NCBI GenBank assembly: GCA_963722665.1 | Contig: CAVRNW010000009.1 | Coordinates: forward strand, 51,384 to 115,383 | Reading direction: 5' to 3' | Length of the DNA: 64,000 bases | Origin: Site-B1 sp963722665 | Lineage (GTDB): Bacteria > Bacteroidota > Bacteroidia > Flavobacteriales > Flavobacteriaceae | The notes under the pieces: generated by a model | The model's input: only the letters and a program-made list of their open reading frames with translations | What the model was told of the DNA's origin: nothing | Databases searched by the model: none | Part shown: one piece after another, positions 24,995 to 35,066 of the stretch | Numbering within the stretch: the stretch's first letter is position 1 | Layout of the letters: each line of letters opens with the position of its first letter | Translations under genes and position numbers: made by a program

Positions 24995-27028
24995 ATGAAC
25001 GAAGATACTAAATCACTAAATTTTATTGAGCATATTATTGAAGAGGACTTGAGGAACGGTTTACCGAAGGAAAAACTGCGTTTTCGTTTTCCTCCGGAAC
25101 CCAATGGGTATTTGCATATTGGCCATACGAAGGCAATTGGAATTAGCTTTGGTTTGGGTAAAAAATATAAAGCACCTGTAAATTTACGTTTTGATGACAC
25201 GAATCCTGTTAAAGAAGAACAAGAGTATGTCGATTCTATAAAAAAGGATATTGCCTGGCTCGGTTACAAATGGGATAAAGAGTTGTATTCTTCTGATTAT
25301 TTTCAGGAACTATATGATTGGGCTATTCAATTGATAAAGGAGGGTAAAGCTTATGTAGACTCTCAATCTTCTGAAGTTATGGCCGAACAGAAAGGAACAC
25401 CAACTCAAGTGGGAACAAATAGTCCTTATAGAAATAGGACTGTAGAAGAGAATTTAGATCTATTCCAAAGAATGAAAAATGGAGAGTTTAAAGAAGGGGA
25501 ACACATTCTTAGAGCCAAAATAGACATGGAAAGCCCTAACATGCTAATGCGAGACCCAATTATGTATAGGATTCTGCATCAATCCCATCACAGAACAGGA
25601 GATAAATGGTGTATTTATCCAATGTATGACTGGACGCATGGCGAAAGCGATTATATTGAACAAATTTCACACTCCCTTTGTTCCCTGGAGTTTAAACCCC
25701 ACAGAGAGCTTTACAATTGGTTTAGAGATGAAGTGTATAAGTTTAATTCAGACAAATTACCATTACCCCCAAAACAACGAGAATTTGCCAGATTAAATTT
25801 GAGCTATACCATAATGAGTAAGCGGAAGTTGCTTAAATTGGTTGAAGATGGTATAGTAACCGGTTGGGATGATCCAAGAATGCCTACTATATCTGCATTG
25901 CGGAGACGAGGCTATACACCCGCAGCAATTAGAAAATTTGTGGAAACCGCCGGAGTTGCCAAACGGGAAAACGTTATTGACGTGTCCCTATTAGAATTTT
26001 GTATTCGTGAAGATCTTAACAAAACAGCAGATCGGGTTATGGCTGTTCTAAACCCGGTTAAATTGGTAATCACCAATTATCCGGAAGATAAAGTAGAGTG
26101 GTTTGAAGCAGAAAATAATCCTGAAGACATTAATTCCGGAAGCAGAAAAGTACCTTTTTCTAAAGAACTGTACATTGAAAAGGAGGATTTTAAAGAACAG
26201 GCTAGTAATAAATTTTTTAGGCTTACCCTGGGAAAAGAAGTGCGATTAAAAAACGCATATTTTATTAAAGGAGAAAAGGTTGTTAAGGATTCTGGCGGAA
26301 ACATTACAGAGATCCATTGCACATACGATCCCGAAACCTTAAGTGGAAGCGAAACAGAAGCTAGTTTACGTAAAGTTAAAGGAACGCTTCACTGGGTTTC
26401 AATAAAGCATGCTCTTAAGGTAGAGGTTAGAGAATATGACAGATTATTCATGGATGAATCACCAGACAGTCATCCGGATAAAGATTTCATGGAATTCATT
26501 AATCCAAATTCTCTAAAAATAATTGAAGCTTATGTAGAACCTGGTTTAAAAGATGCCAAAGTTGGTGACAGATTCCAATTTCAAAGGCTGGGGTATTTTA
26601 ATGTAGATGACGATTCAACAGCGGCACATTTAGTTTTCAATAAAACAGTTGGTTTAAGGGATACTTGGGCAAAAAAAGCGCCAAAACAAAACGCAAATCA
26701 GAATCAGCAAAGACAACCGGCGCAGCAATCTCAAAGAAAACCTATTGATGTAATTAAACAACTTGGCAAGAAATACACAAACTTACCAGAAGAAAAGCAA
26801 CAAAAAGCGAAAGCGGAGATTCAGGAATTAGCCAAAAATGTCAGCTACGATGATTTACAACCCTTGTTTGGAACTGCAGTTAAAAAAGCGGGAACCCGAA
26901 TCGCTACAATGATAAGTTTAAAAGTATTATTGAATAATGGTTTAGAACGAAACGATGAGATCGACGAATTCATAAACAAAGCCAAAGAAGACAAGAATGA
27001 ATTATTAGTAACAGAAGCAATTTCATAA
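24995..27028 (+). CDS. glnS: Glutaminyl-tRNA synthetase with extra C-terminal domain
   Basis: The 677-residue protein has the class I synthetase motifs HIGH (41-44) in PPEPNGYLHIGHTKA and IMSKRKL near residue 273. The body through about residue 560 corresponds to standard GlnRS, which charges tRNA-Gln. A Q/N-rich linker (around 570-585) then leads to about 90 further residues (from KPIDVIKQLGKKYTNL) absent from E. coli GlnRS. This tail is helical and may aid tRNA binding, as appended domains do in Deinococcus GlnRS, but I do not see a clear YqeY/GatB match. Presence of GlnRS implies direct glutaminylation. Confidence 0.95.
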   Translation: MNEDTKSLNFIEHIIEEDLRNGLPKEKLRFRFPPEPNGYLHIGHTKAIGISFGLGKKYKAPVNLRFDDTNPVKEEQEYVDSIKKDIAWLGYKWDKELYSSDYFQELYDWAIQLIKEGKAYVDSQSSEVMAEQKGTPTQVGTNSPYRNRTVEENLDLFQRMKNGEFKEGEHILRAKIDMESPNMLMRDPIMYRILHQSHHRTGDKWCIYPMYDWTHGESDYIEQISHSLCSLEFKPHRELYNWFRDEVYKFNSDKLPLPPKQREFARLNLSYTIMSKRKLLKLVEDGIVTGWDDPRMPTISALRRRGYTPAAIRKFVETAGVAKRENVIDVSLLEFCIREDLNKTADRVMAVLNPVKLVITNYPEDKVEWFEAENNPEDINSGSRKVPFSKELYIEKEDFKEQASNKFFRLTLGKEVRLKNAYFIKGEKVVKDSGGNITEIHCTYDPETLSGSETEASLRKVKGTLHWVSIKHALKVEVREYDRLFMDESPDSHPDKDFMEFINPNSLKIIEAYVEPGLKDAKVGDRFQFQRLGYFNVDDDSTAAHLVFNKTVGLRDTWAKKAPKQNANQNQQRQPAQQSQRKPIDVIKQLGKKYTNLPEEKQQKAKAEIQELAKNVSYDDLQPLFGTAVKKAGTRIATMISLKVLLNNGLERNDEIDEFINKAKEDKNELLVTEAIS

Positions 27029-27136
27029 CATCAAAAAAGTTAAATCGCTGGTTTAAATTAATTTACAGCATTTTTTATAATTTTCTTAGCAATTAATGCA
27101 GGTTTATTTCCTTAACTTTAGGAAAAGGTTAGGGTT

Positions 27137-27349
27137 ATGAAATCTAAAGGAGAATTATTAAACCAAATAACTAATATTACATTAAGGATTGAAAGAAAAA
27201 ATCCAGAATTATATAAGTTTTTAGACGAAACTCCATTAACAATCAATTCTAAAACAAACGGAGAAATAAGCATGGATGTTTTTGAAGATTATCTTGACAG
27301 TTTAAAGCAAATGCTTAAGGAGTACATTACGTCTCACAAAATTAAATAA
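27137..27349 (+). CDS. Small hypothetical protein
   Basis: A 70-residue soluble protein, predicted mostly helical and charged (for example ELYKFLDETPLTINSKTNGEISMDVFEDYLDSL), with no signal or known motif. It has a sensible start, a promoter-like TTAACTTTAG upstream around 27112, and a strong terminator directly after its stop, which together support a real gene. I cannot assign a function. Confidence 0.7.
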   Translation: MKSKGELLNQITNITLRIERKNPELYKFLDETPLTINSKTNGEISMDVFEDYLDSLKQMLKEYITSHKIK

Positions 27350-27352
27350 TAT

Positions 27353-27383
27353 AAAAAAGCGCCATTTTAAATGGCGCTTTTTT
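27353..27383. terminator. Bidirectional terminator
   Basis: AAAAAAGCGCCATTT pairs with AAATGGCGCTTTTTT, serving both the small plus-strand gene and the converging SPFH gene. Confidence 0.85.
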
Positions 27384-27395
27384 ATATTAAAACTA

Positions 27396-28313
27396 TTATT
27401 GTTTAGGCTTGTTTTTTTTCATTGCCTCACCAATTTGATTGCTGGCAGTAAAACTCGCAACCATATCATTTAGCATATTACTTCCTGCCTGTGGTGAATT
27501 TGGCAATAAAATTAGGTTGCTATTGGTTTCTTGACCAATTGATTGTAGAGTATCATAATGTTGTGTTACAACAATCAAGGCGGAAGCTTCTTGCGAGTTG
27601 ATACCAACTTTATTCAAAACTTCAACAGACTCTTCCAGTCCACGAGCAATCTCACGACGCTGGTCCGCAATACCCTGTCCTTGTAAGCGTTTGCTTTCTG
27701 CTTCAGCCTTCGCTTTTTCAACTATCAAGATACGAGCCGCATCACCTTCAAATTGCGCTGCAATTTTTTCACGCTCTGAAGCATTAATTCTGTTCATCGC
27801 CTGTTTTACCTGAGCATCAGGATCAATATCTGTAACCAAGGTTTTAATAATGTCAAAACCATAGCCCGACATTGCTTCGTTCAGTTCGGCTTTTACGGCT
27901 AAGGCAATATCATCTTTCTTAACAAACACATCATCTAATTTCATTTTTGGCACTTCTGCACGAACCACATCAAAAACATAACTTGTAATTTGATCATGAG
28001 GATAGTCCAACTTATAGAAAGCATCATACACCTTGTCTTTAATTACTTTGTATTGAACAGACACTTTTAAACGCACAAATACATCATCTAAAGTTTTAGT
28101 TTCAATAATGACATCTAATTGTTGAATTTTTAAACTTAATTTACCGGAAATTCGATCTACTAAAGGAATTTTCAGCTGTAGTCCGGATTGACGAATGCTA
28201 CTAAAACGACCAAAACGCTCAATGATAGCTGCGGTCTGTTGTTTAACAATAAAAAATGATGAGATTAATACAATTAATCCGAAAAAAATAATAGGAATAA
28301 GAAAAATGTTCAT
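27396..28313 (-). CDS. SPFH/band 7 membrane protein (stomatin-like)
   Basis: A 305-residue protein with a single N-terminal transmembrane helix (about 3-24) followed by the band 7 domain (about 25-190, AAIIERFGRFSSIRQSGLQLKIPLVDRI) and an Ala/Glu-rich coiled coil (about 190-240, with EAESKRLQGQGIADQRREIARGL). This is the layout of stomatin/HflC-like scaffold proteins that form membrane microdomains. No NfeD partner is adjacent. Function beyond membrane scaffolding is not known. Confidence 0.9.
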   Translation of the reverse strand: MNIFLIPIIFFGLIVLISSFFIVKQQTAAIIERFGRFSSIRQSGLQLKIPLVDRISGKLSLKIQQLDVIIETKTLDDVFVRLKVSVQYKVIKDKVYDAFYKLDYPHDQITSYVFDVVRAEVPKMKLDDVFVKKDDIALAVKAELNEAMSGYGFDIIKTLVTDIDPDAQVKQAMNRINASEREKIAAQFEGDAARILIVEKAKAEAESKRLQGQGIADQRREIARGLEESVEVLNKVGINSQEASALIVVTQHYDTLQSIGQETNSNLILLPNSPQAGSNMLNDMVASFTASNQIGEAMKKNKPKQ

Positions 28314-28365
28314 GGTGTTTTTTTATTAGAAATTCAAATAATTAATTAAGATACGAAATTTATGT

Positions 28366-28373
28366 TATATTTG
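28366..28373 (+). promoter_or_regulatory. Possible -7 element of the beta-barrel gene
   Basis: TATATTTG fits TAnnTTTG and lies 24 bp before the ATG at 28398. Confidence 0.5.
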
Positions 28374-28397
28374 TCTGCCCACTTATTATAAATAAAC

Positions 28398-29066
28398 ATG
28401 AAAAAACAACTTAACCTATTAGTAGCAATTACACTTCTTTTTGTTACAAACTCATTTTCTCAAAGACCAAATTACGACATCAAAAACTTTATTGGTCTCT
28501 ATGGCGGAATCACGCAATTTGATATTGCAACGGACAATTTTATCACAGAAAAACAAAATGGATGGATTGCCGGATTAACAGGAATTGTTAATGTAGAGCA
28601 TAAATGGTATGATGTGAGTTACGGAATTCAGTTTTCTCAGAACAATTTGAATATTTCAGGAAGAATGACAAGCGATGTTCAAGGGGAGGAATCAATTGAA
28701 TATAAACTGTCTGCCGCCCAATTAGCATTGTTTATGCATGCAAAAATTATTGGTCAGAACTTAGCCATAGATTTCGGACCTGTGATTCAGGCCAACGGAT
28801 TTCTTGAATTAAAGGATAAAACCCGGGAAGAATACTATATTAACGGTTTTGATGGGTTACAGGCTATAGATCTAAGGGATATTTCTAAATTCAACATCAA
28901 TGGAGCAATAGGTGCCACAGCGGGAATTAGCAACTTTAGGGTACGCGCTCAATATCAATACGGACTTACAAACATCCTAAATAAGCTTAACGATTTAAAT
29001 ATTGAAGGCACTAAATTCAAGGGAAATCAATCGCAGGTTATTTTTACAGCGATCGTATTGTTTTAA
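28398..29066 (+). CDS. Outer-membrane beta-barrel protein
   Basis: The 222-residue protein has a signal peptide (ending NSFSQ, about residue 21) and alternating amphipathic strands such as GLYGGITQFDI, WIAGLTGIVNVEHKWYDVSYGIQFS and FRVRAQYQYGLTNIL. It ends in a strand with C-terminal Phe, typical for Omp insertion by the BAM complex. It resembles the PorT-like/OMP beta-barrel proteins widespread in Bacteroidota. Function unknown. Its last four bases overlap the end of the converging gltX gene. Confidence 0.8.
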   Translation: MKKQLNLLVAITLLFVTNSFSQRPNYDIKNFIGLYGGITQFDIATDNFITEKQNGWIAGLTGIVNVEHKWYDVSYGIQFSQNNLNISGRMTSDVQGEESIEYKLSAAQLALFMHAKIIGQNLAIDFGPVIQANGFLELKDKTREEYYINGFDGLQAIDLRDISKFNINGAIGATAGISNFRVRAQYQYGLTNILNKLNDLNIEGTKFKGNQSQVIFTAIVLF

Positions 29067-30574
29067 AAACTGTCAACAGCCAATTCTATTCGTTTGACAG
29101 TTTCATCTCTGCCTATCATAAACATGATCTGAAATAGATCAGGCCCTTTAAGGTCTCCAACCAAGGCCAAACGCAGCGGCTGCATGACTTTTCCAAAACC
29201 GACCCCCTTTTTATTGATCCATTCTTTTATTGCTGATTGTAGTTGTTCTGCTGATTCTGTTTCGGTATTTATTATAACTGACACTAATTCTTTCATTATA
29301 GAATCGGTATCGTCTTTCCAGACTTTTTTAGCAGCCTTTTCAACATAGCTCTTTGGTGCTTCAAAAAAGAAACTGCTTAACTCCCAGAAATCACTTACAA
29401 ATGTTGCGCGTTCTTTTATTAAATCCACGACTAATTTGATGTATTCAATATCGATAGTTTCTAATTCCGGTTGAATAGATTTAAAGATTTTTGCTAATTC
29501 GTCATTGGAATGATTCTGCATGTAGTGGTGATTGAACCATTTAATTTTATCGGGATCAAAACGCGCTCCGGCTTTGTGTACGCGCTCCAATTCAAATGTA
29601 TTTACCAATTCATCCAAGCTGAATATTTCTTGTTCTGTTCCGGGATTCCATCCTAAAAAAGCCAGAAAGTTAACAACTGCTTCAGGAAAATAGCCTTCTT
29701 CTCTATATCCTTTCGACAGACCATCGGTTTTTGGATCGGTCCACTCTAAAGGAAATACAGGAAAACCCAGCTTATCACCATCACGTTTGCTTAATTTTCC
29801 TTTGCCGGTTGGTTTTAAGATCAATGGTAAATGGGCAAATTCCGGTGTTTCCCAGCCAAAAGCATCATACAATTGTTTATGTAGAGCCAAACTTGGCAAC
29901 CATTCCTCACCGCGAATAACGTGAGTGATCTCCATTAAATGATCGTCTACTATATTGGCTAAATGATAGGTTGGCATGCCATCACTTTTAAACAACACTT
30001 TATCATCTAAAACATTAGTGTCTATTTCAATATCACCCCGAATAATATCCTTGAGGTGAAGAGTTTCGTCTTGAGGGGATTTAAATCGGATGACATAATC
30101 TTCACCAGAACCTAGTTTAGCTTGAGTTTCCTCTGAAGAAAGCGACAATGAATTGCGTAATTTCATCCTGTTGTGCCAATTGTAGATAAAAGTTTTGTTT
30201 TTTGCTTCGTGATCTTTTCTGTGAAAATCTAATTCCTCATTGGTGTCAAAAGCATAATAGGCATTTCCGGTTTCTATTAACTTATCGGCATATTCTTTAT
30301 ATAAATGTTTTCGTTCACTTTGTCTGTAAGGCCCAAACCCACCATCTTTACCAGGACCTTCATCAAAGGGAATATTACACCAATTTAACGAATCAACAAT
30401 ATATTGTTCTGCACCTTCAACATAACGGTTTTGGTCTGTGTCTTCTACTCGTAAGACAAAAGTTCCATTATGTTTTTTAGCAAATAAATAGTTAAAAAGA
30501 GCCGTTCTGACACCTCCGATATGTAATGGTCCTGTTGGACTTGGCGCAAAACGCACGCGAACGTTCTTGGTCAT
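29063..30574 (-). CDS. gltX: Glutamyl-tRNA synthetase
   Basis: A 503-residue class I synthetase. The signature RFAPSPTGPLHIGGVRTALF starts at about residue 8 and the KLSKRDGDK motif occurs near 266. The C-terminal helical anticodon-binding part is complete. It charges tRNA-Glu. Because a separate GlnRS exists in this window, it need not be a non-discriminating form. It is single on the minus strand and converges with the beta-barrel gene with a 4-bp overlap. Confidence 0.96.
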   Translation of the reverse strand: MTKNVRVRFAPSPTGPLHIGGVRTALFNYLFAKKHNGTFVLRVEDTDQNRYVEGAEQYIVDSLNWCNIPFDEGPGKDGGFGPYRQSERKHLYKEYADKLIETGNAYYAFDTNEELDFHRKDHEAKNKTFIYNWHNRMKLRNSLSLSSEETQAKLGSGEDYVIRFKSPQDETLHLKDIIRGDIEIDTNVLDDKVLFKSDGMPTYHLANIVDDHLMEITHVIRGEEWLPSLALHKQLYDAFGWETPEFAHLPLILKPTGKGKLSKRDGDKLGFPVFPLEWTDPKTDGLSKGYREEGYFPEAVVNFLAFLGWNPGTEQEIFSLDELVNTFELERVHKAGARFDPDKIKWFNHHYMQNHSNDELAKIFKSIQPELETIDIEYIKLVVDLIKERATFVSDFWELSSFFFEAPKSYVEKAAKKVWKDDTDSIMKELVSVIINTETESAEQLQSAIKEWINKKGVGFGKVMQPLRLALVGDLKGPDLFQIMFMIGRDETVKRIELAVDSF

Positions 30575-31006
30575 TGTTTTTTATTTATGATTGCAAAGAT
30601 AGAATGATAAGACTAAAGATGAAAGAAAAATTAGGGATACAAGAAACAGTACTAATAAAAATCTTTATTCTTATAGCGAAGCGGTCTAATGTCTAACATC
30701 TAACCAGAAATCATTTCAGCAGGAAAAACAAGTATAGAACGGGAAGTAAAATGAAAGCATATATGAGAGTTGCAAACGACCAATATTCTTTTAATGCAAT
30801 GCTTAAAACGACAATCAAAGGAATTGTAAAAGCCGCTAAATATTTTAAATTCCTCAAATAATATTAACGTAGTTTTATCAAAAGTAAAGATTTATGAATT
30901 AAAATAAAATTGTAGATTAGTAGTTTAAATAAAGACTTTCAGCGCTTTTGCGGTGAAAAACAGATAAACTGTCATTCCTGCGAAAGCAGGAATCTATGTT
31001 TTAAGG
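30575..31006. other. Intergenic region between gltX and the DUF4175 gene
   Basis: About 430 bases hold no convincing gene. One 36-codon frame (ATG at 30751 to TAA near 30861, basic and partly hydrophobic) has no good ribosome site and may be a gene remnant. The right end contains the palindromic repeat described separately. Confidence 0.45.
30971..30994 (+). repeat. Flavobacterial palindromic repeat (CCTGCGAAAGCAGG type)
   Basis: GTCATTCCTGCGAAAGCAGGAATC forms a hairpin (ATTCCTGC/GCAGGAAT) ending 12 bp before the DUF4175 start codon. A near copy occurs at 34825-34845 and a variant at 35022-35043. Confidence 0.75.
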
Positions 31007-34000
31007 ATGAGCAATTTCAGCAACATACAAACCAAGCTTGAACAATTTATTAGTAAATACTACACTAATGAATTGATAAAAGGCGCGATACTCTTTTTTA
31101 GTATTGGCTTGCTTTATTTTTTAGCCACACTTTTAATCGAGCATTTTTTATGGCTCAATTCAAGCGGCAGGACTGTGTTATTCTGGTTGTTTGTTCTGGT
31201 GGAATTGATTTTGTTTGTTAAACTAATTGCAATACCTATAGCAAGACTTCTGAAAATTCAGAGGGGTATCGATAGCTTACAGGCGTCAAAAATAATTGGT
31301 AATCATTTTCCGGAGGTGAATGATAAATTATTGAACGTTCTTCAGCTTAATCAAAATAAAACTGAATCCGAATTGCTTTTGGCGAGCATCGAACAAAAAT
31401 CTGCAGAATTGAATCCGATTCCATTCAAGCTGGCAATCAATTTTAAAAAGAATATCAAGTACTTAAAATATGCAGTTATTCCTGTAATCATTTTGCTATT
31501 GGCTTTTGCGACCGGAAAATTTAATTGGTTTAGTGATAGTTATGAGCGTGTTGTGAACTATCAAACTGCATATGCGCCACCTGCCCCTTTTGAATTTTTT
31601 GTTCTTAATGACAATTTAGAAGCTATAGAGAATCAAAACTTTAAGTTGATTATCAAAACTACCGGAGATGTTATTCCTGAGTCCGCCCAAATTTTCTTTA
31701 ACAACGAAACGTATTATTTGCATCAAAAGGGAATAGGCGAATTCGAGTATGTTTTTGAACAGCCTAAAAAGGATATTCAGTTTAATTTAACAGCTAATAA
31801 TGTTAAGTCAAAACCCTATGTTTTAACTGTTGTGGAGGTTCCAACTTTGGTAAGTTTTCAAATGGTTTTAGATTACCCCGCTTACACAAAAAAAAGAGAT
31901 GAAACTTTGAAAAGCACAGGAAACGCAGTAGTGCCTCAAGGCACAAAAGTAACCTGGCAACTTAAAACAAAATCAACGGATGAGGTATTGCTGTATTCAA
32001 ACGACACACTGCTTTTCAACAAAAATAAACAAGACGTTTTTGAAACGTCCAAACGACTTTACAACAGGCTTAATTACAGCATAAGCACAAGCAACAAAAA
32101 TCTTAAGGACTACGAGAATTTAGCTTTTAATATTGATGTTATCAGGGATGAATACCCGGAACTGGATCTAAAATCGGAAATCGATTCATTAGATAATCAG
32201 ACACTCTATTTTTATGGCCAGATAAGTGATGATTATGGATTGAATAAATTAGATCTGGTGTATTATCCCGCGGATAATGTATCGGATTTAATACGAGAAA
32301 AGATCACAATAAAAAGATCAAATTTTGATGAATTTATAAGCACATTCCCTGATAATTTGAATTTATTAGAAGGTGTTAGCTATGAATTATATTTTGAAGT
32401 TTTTGATAACGACATCTCCAAGGCCAAGAGTACTAAAAGCTCCGTTTTCACATATAGAAAATTAACCAAAGAGGAAGAAGAGAATAAGCAACTTCAAGAA
32501 CAGAATGAAACCATAAAAGATATGGGCAAATCATTGGAAAAGTTTGAAGAACAGGAAAAGGAATTAAAAGAACTATCTAAAACCCAAAAGGAAAAATCGG
32601 AACTTAATTTTAATGACCAGAAGAAACTGGAAAACTTCATTAAACGACAAAAGCAACAGGAAGAGATGATGCAGAATTTCAATAAGAAACTAAAAGATAA
32701 TCTGGAAGATTTTCAAAAGGAGAATAAGGACAAGGATCAGTTTAAAGAAGATCTAAAAGAACGCTTGGATGAGAATCAGGAACAGCTTGAAAAAAACGAA
32801 AAAATACTAGAGGAGCTTCAAAAATTGGCCGATAAGATCAATAAAGAAGAATTCACCCAAAAGCTTGAAGAGTTAGCAAAACAGAACAAGAATCAGAAGC
32901 GCAGTTTGCAACAACTACTAGAGCTTACAAAAAGGTTTTACGTGGCCAAAAAAATGGAGAAGTTAGCTAATGAATTAGAAAAGTTGGCTGAAGAACAAGA
33001 AAAACTTTCGGAAGAATCTCCGAAGAAAACACCAAAGAGAAACAGGAAGAATTAAATGACTTGTTTGATGAATTTCAAAAACAAATGACTGAGCTGGAAA
33101 AGGATAATGAGGAATTGAAAAAGCCAATGGAAATTCCGAGGGAAGAAGAGAAGGAAAGAGAAGTTGACGAAATCATAAAAGAAGCCACAGAGCAATTAGA
33201 GAAAAAGGAACAAAGCCAAGAGCAACAAGAAAAACAACAGAGTCAACAAAACGCAAAACAGAATCAGAAAAAAGCGGCTCAAAAAATGAAGCAAATGAGT
33301 CAGAAAATGATGAGTTCTATGCAAATGAGCGGAGGAGAACAAGAAACTGAAGACTCTGAAATGTTACGGCAGATATTAGATAATCTGGTATTATTTTCTT
33401 TTGATCAGGAAGCATTAATGGATCGCTTTAATAATATAGAAGTGAATCACAACGAATATGCTAAGTACCTTAGAAAGCAACAGAATTTACGGGAACATTT
33501 TAAACATATTGACGACAGTTTGTTTGCTTTATCCCTGCGTCAGCCAAAAATATCAGAAGCGATTAACAAAGAGATAACAGAGGTATTTTTCAATATTGAC
33601 AAATCCTTAGATCAATTATCAGAAAATCTTTTATATCAGGGTGTTTCGGCTCAACAATACACGATAACTGCAGCCAATAATTTAGCAAGCATGTTAAGTG
33701 ATTCTTTAGATAGTATGCAAATGAATATGTCTGGTCAGGGACAGGGCAAAGGAGAAGAAGGATTGCCGGATATTATTATGAGTCAGGAGGAATTGAACAA
33801 GCAAATGAAGGAAGGAATGGAAAAAGGTCAGAAAGGGAACCTAAAGATGGAGAAGAAGGAAAAGAGGGAGATGATGAAAAGAGTAAAGAAGGAGATTCTA
33901 AAGGGAAACAAAAGGGAAAGGGCAAACAGGGAGAAGGTGGAGAACAGCAGGGAGAAGGTGAAGGACAGAACGAGGATTTGAATGGAGAATTATATAAGAT

Positions 34001-34388
34001 CTATCAGCAGCAACAGCAATTAAGACAAGCATTACAGGATAAGCTGGGCAAACAGGGCGAATCCGGACTTGGGAAGAATTTGCTTGAGAAAATGGAAGAG
34101 ATCGAGTTAGATCTTATCAACAAGGGTTTTACCAATCAAACGCTTCAAAAAATGATGCAACTTCAGCATCAATTACTAAAATTGGAAAATGCAACCTTTC
34201 AACAGGGCGAAGACGATAAGCGTAAGTCAGAAACCAATAGGGAAGAATTCAATAATTCGATTAACAATAAAATTCCGGCAATTAAGAAGTATTTCAACAC
34301 AACCGAAATTTTAAACAGACAAACATTACCTTTGCAGCCGGTTTATAAAAAGAAAGTACAAGAGTATTTTAAGCAAAGCAATGATTAG
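31007..34388 (+). pseudogene. DUF4175 family protein, two frameshifts (about 1126 residues if corrected)
   Basis: Three overlapping frames (31007-33055, to 33981, to 34388) form one protein. The N-terminal part has two membrane helices (about 25-45 and 55-75) plus a third near 150, then a large extracytoplasmic region and long Q/E/K-rich coiled coils. Frames rejoin if TC is removed near 33017-33022 (restoring KLSEESEENTKEKQEELNDL) and one G is added in the G3 at 33836-33838. The second correction reveals a Gly/Glu/Lys/Gln low-complexity stretch before GELYKIYQQQQ. The family is of unknown function. It overlaps ybeY by 8 bp. Errors in homopolymer or dinucleotide runs suggest the gene is intact in the cell. 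Confidence 0.8.
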
Positions 34389-34800
34389 TTTTAATTACGA
34401 GTTAGATTTTAAATTGTCAGACGAAAAAAGTATTTCCCAATGGATTTCTTCAGTGATCACTTTAGAAGAATTCAAGGAGGGGGAAATTAATTATATCTTT
34501 TGCAATGATGAATATCTTCATAAATTAAACCTTGAATTTTTAAAACATGATTCCTATACCGATATTATAAGTTTTGATTATATTGTAGGAAAAGAATTAC
34601 ATGGCGATATTTACATATCAATCGAAAGAGTCGAGGAAAATGCTAAAGATTTTGGTGTTTCTTTTGATGAGGAATTAATGCGAGTACTAATTCATGGAGT
34701 CTTGCATTATTGTGGTTATAAGGATAAATCTGATGAAGATATCAGATTAATTAGAGAAAAGGAAAACCTCTATTTAGGGATGCTAAACTTAGATTGTTAG
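34381..34800 (+). CDS. ybeY: Endoribonuclease YbeY, rRNA maturation
   Basis: The 139-residue protein shows the UPF0054 core: LKHDSYTDIISFDY, GDIYISIERV and the metal motif HGVLHYCGYKDK near residues 103-114. The canonical motif is HGxLHxxGYDH; here the third zinc ligand position is Asp rather than His. I recall GYKDK-type motifs in other Bacteroidota, so this is probably a lineage variant and not damage. The enzyme works in 16S rRNA 3' maturation and ribosome quality control. It starts inside the end of the DUF4175 gene and precedes mnmG. Confidence 0.93.
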   Translation: MISFNYELDFKLSDEKSISQWISSVITLEEFKEGEINYIFCNDEYLHKLNLEFLKHDSYTDIISFDYIVGKELHGDIYISIERVEENAKDFGVSFDEELMRVLIHGVLHYCGYKDKSDEDIRLIREKENLYLGMLNLDC

Positions 34801-34824
34801 ATTCGGCGTATATTTGCAGACTGG

Positions 34825-34845
34825 TTTCCTGCGAAAGCAGGAATC
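34825..34845 (+). repeat. Palindromic repeat, second copy
   Basis: TTTCCTGCGAAAGCAGGAATC, near identical to the copy at 30971-30994. Confidence 0.7.
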
Positions 34846-35021
34846 TGAAAACAAAATAAAAACGCCTTTTGTGATTAATAATAACATAACTGATTAGTGC
34901 GTTAAGGATTGAACGGTTTGTTTGAGCTACTCGAAGATAGAGAGAGTAATTATAGCCTGACTTCTTGCCTTGAGTTTGTCGAAAGGTTGAGGTAGTGTCA
35001 AAAAAAGAATAGTAATTATGA

Positions 35022-35043
35022 GATTCCTGCCTACGCAGGAATT
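35022..35043 (+). repeat. Palindromic repeat, variant (CCTGCCTACGCAGG)
   Basis: ATTCCTGCCTACGCAGGAAT lies just before a parS-like site and 24 bp before the mnmG start codon. Confidence 0.65.
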
Positions 35044-35047
35044 TAAT

Positions 35048-35063
35048 TGTTTCACGTGGAACA
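35048..35063 (+). promoter_or_regulatory. parS-like site upstream of mnmG
   Basis: TGTTTCACGTGGAACA; its reverse complement TGTTCCACGTGAAACA is exactly the ParB-binding parS sequence known from B. subtilis. It ends 3 bp before the mnmG ATG. Confidence 0.75.
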
Positions 35064-35066
35064 CTT

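Larger units (their letters stand above)
34801..35047. other. Repeat-rich ybeY-mnmG intergenic region
   Basis: The region contains a palindrome of the CCTGCGAAAGCAGG type (34825-34845), a TTGAGTTTGTCGAAAGG element near 34972-34988 of the kind scattered in flavobacterial intergenic DNA, and an inverted variant ATTCCTGCCTACGCAGGAAT (35023-35042). No open frame is present. Confidence 0.6.

Noticed and set aside
30751..30861. A 36-codon basic peptide gene upstream of the DUF4175 gene
   Set aside because: There is no convincing ribosome-binding site or homology, and it lies in a repeat-containing intergenic region; kept only as a possible remnant.
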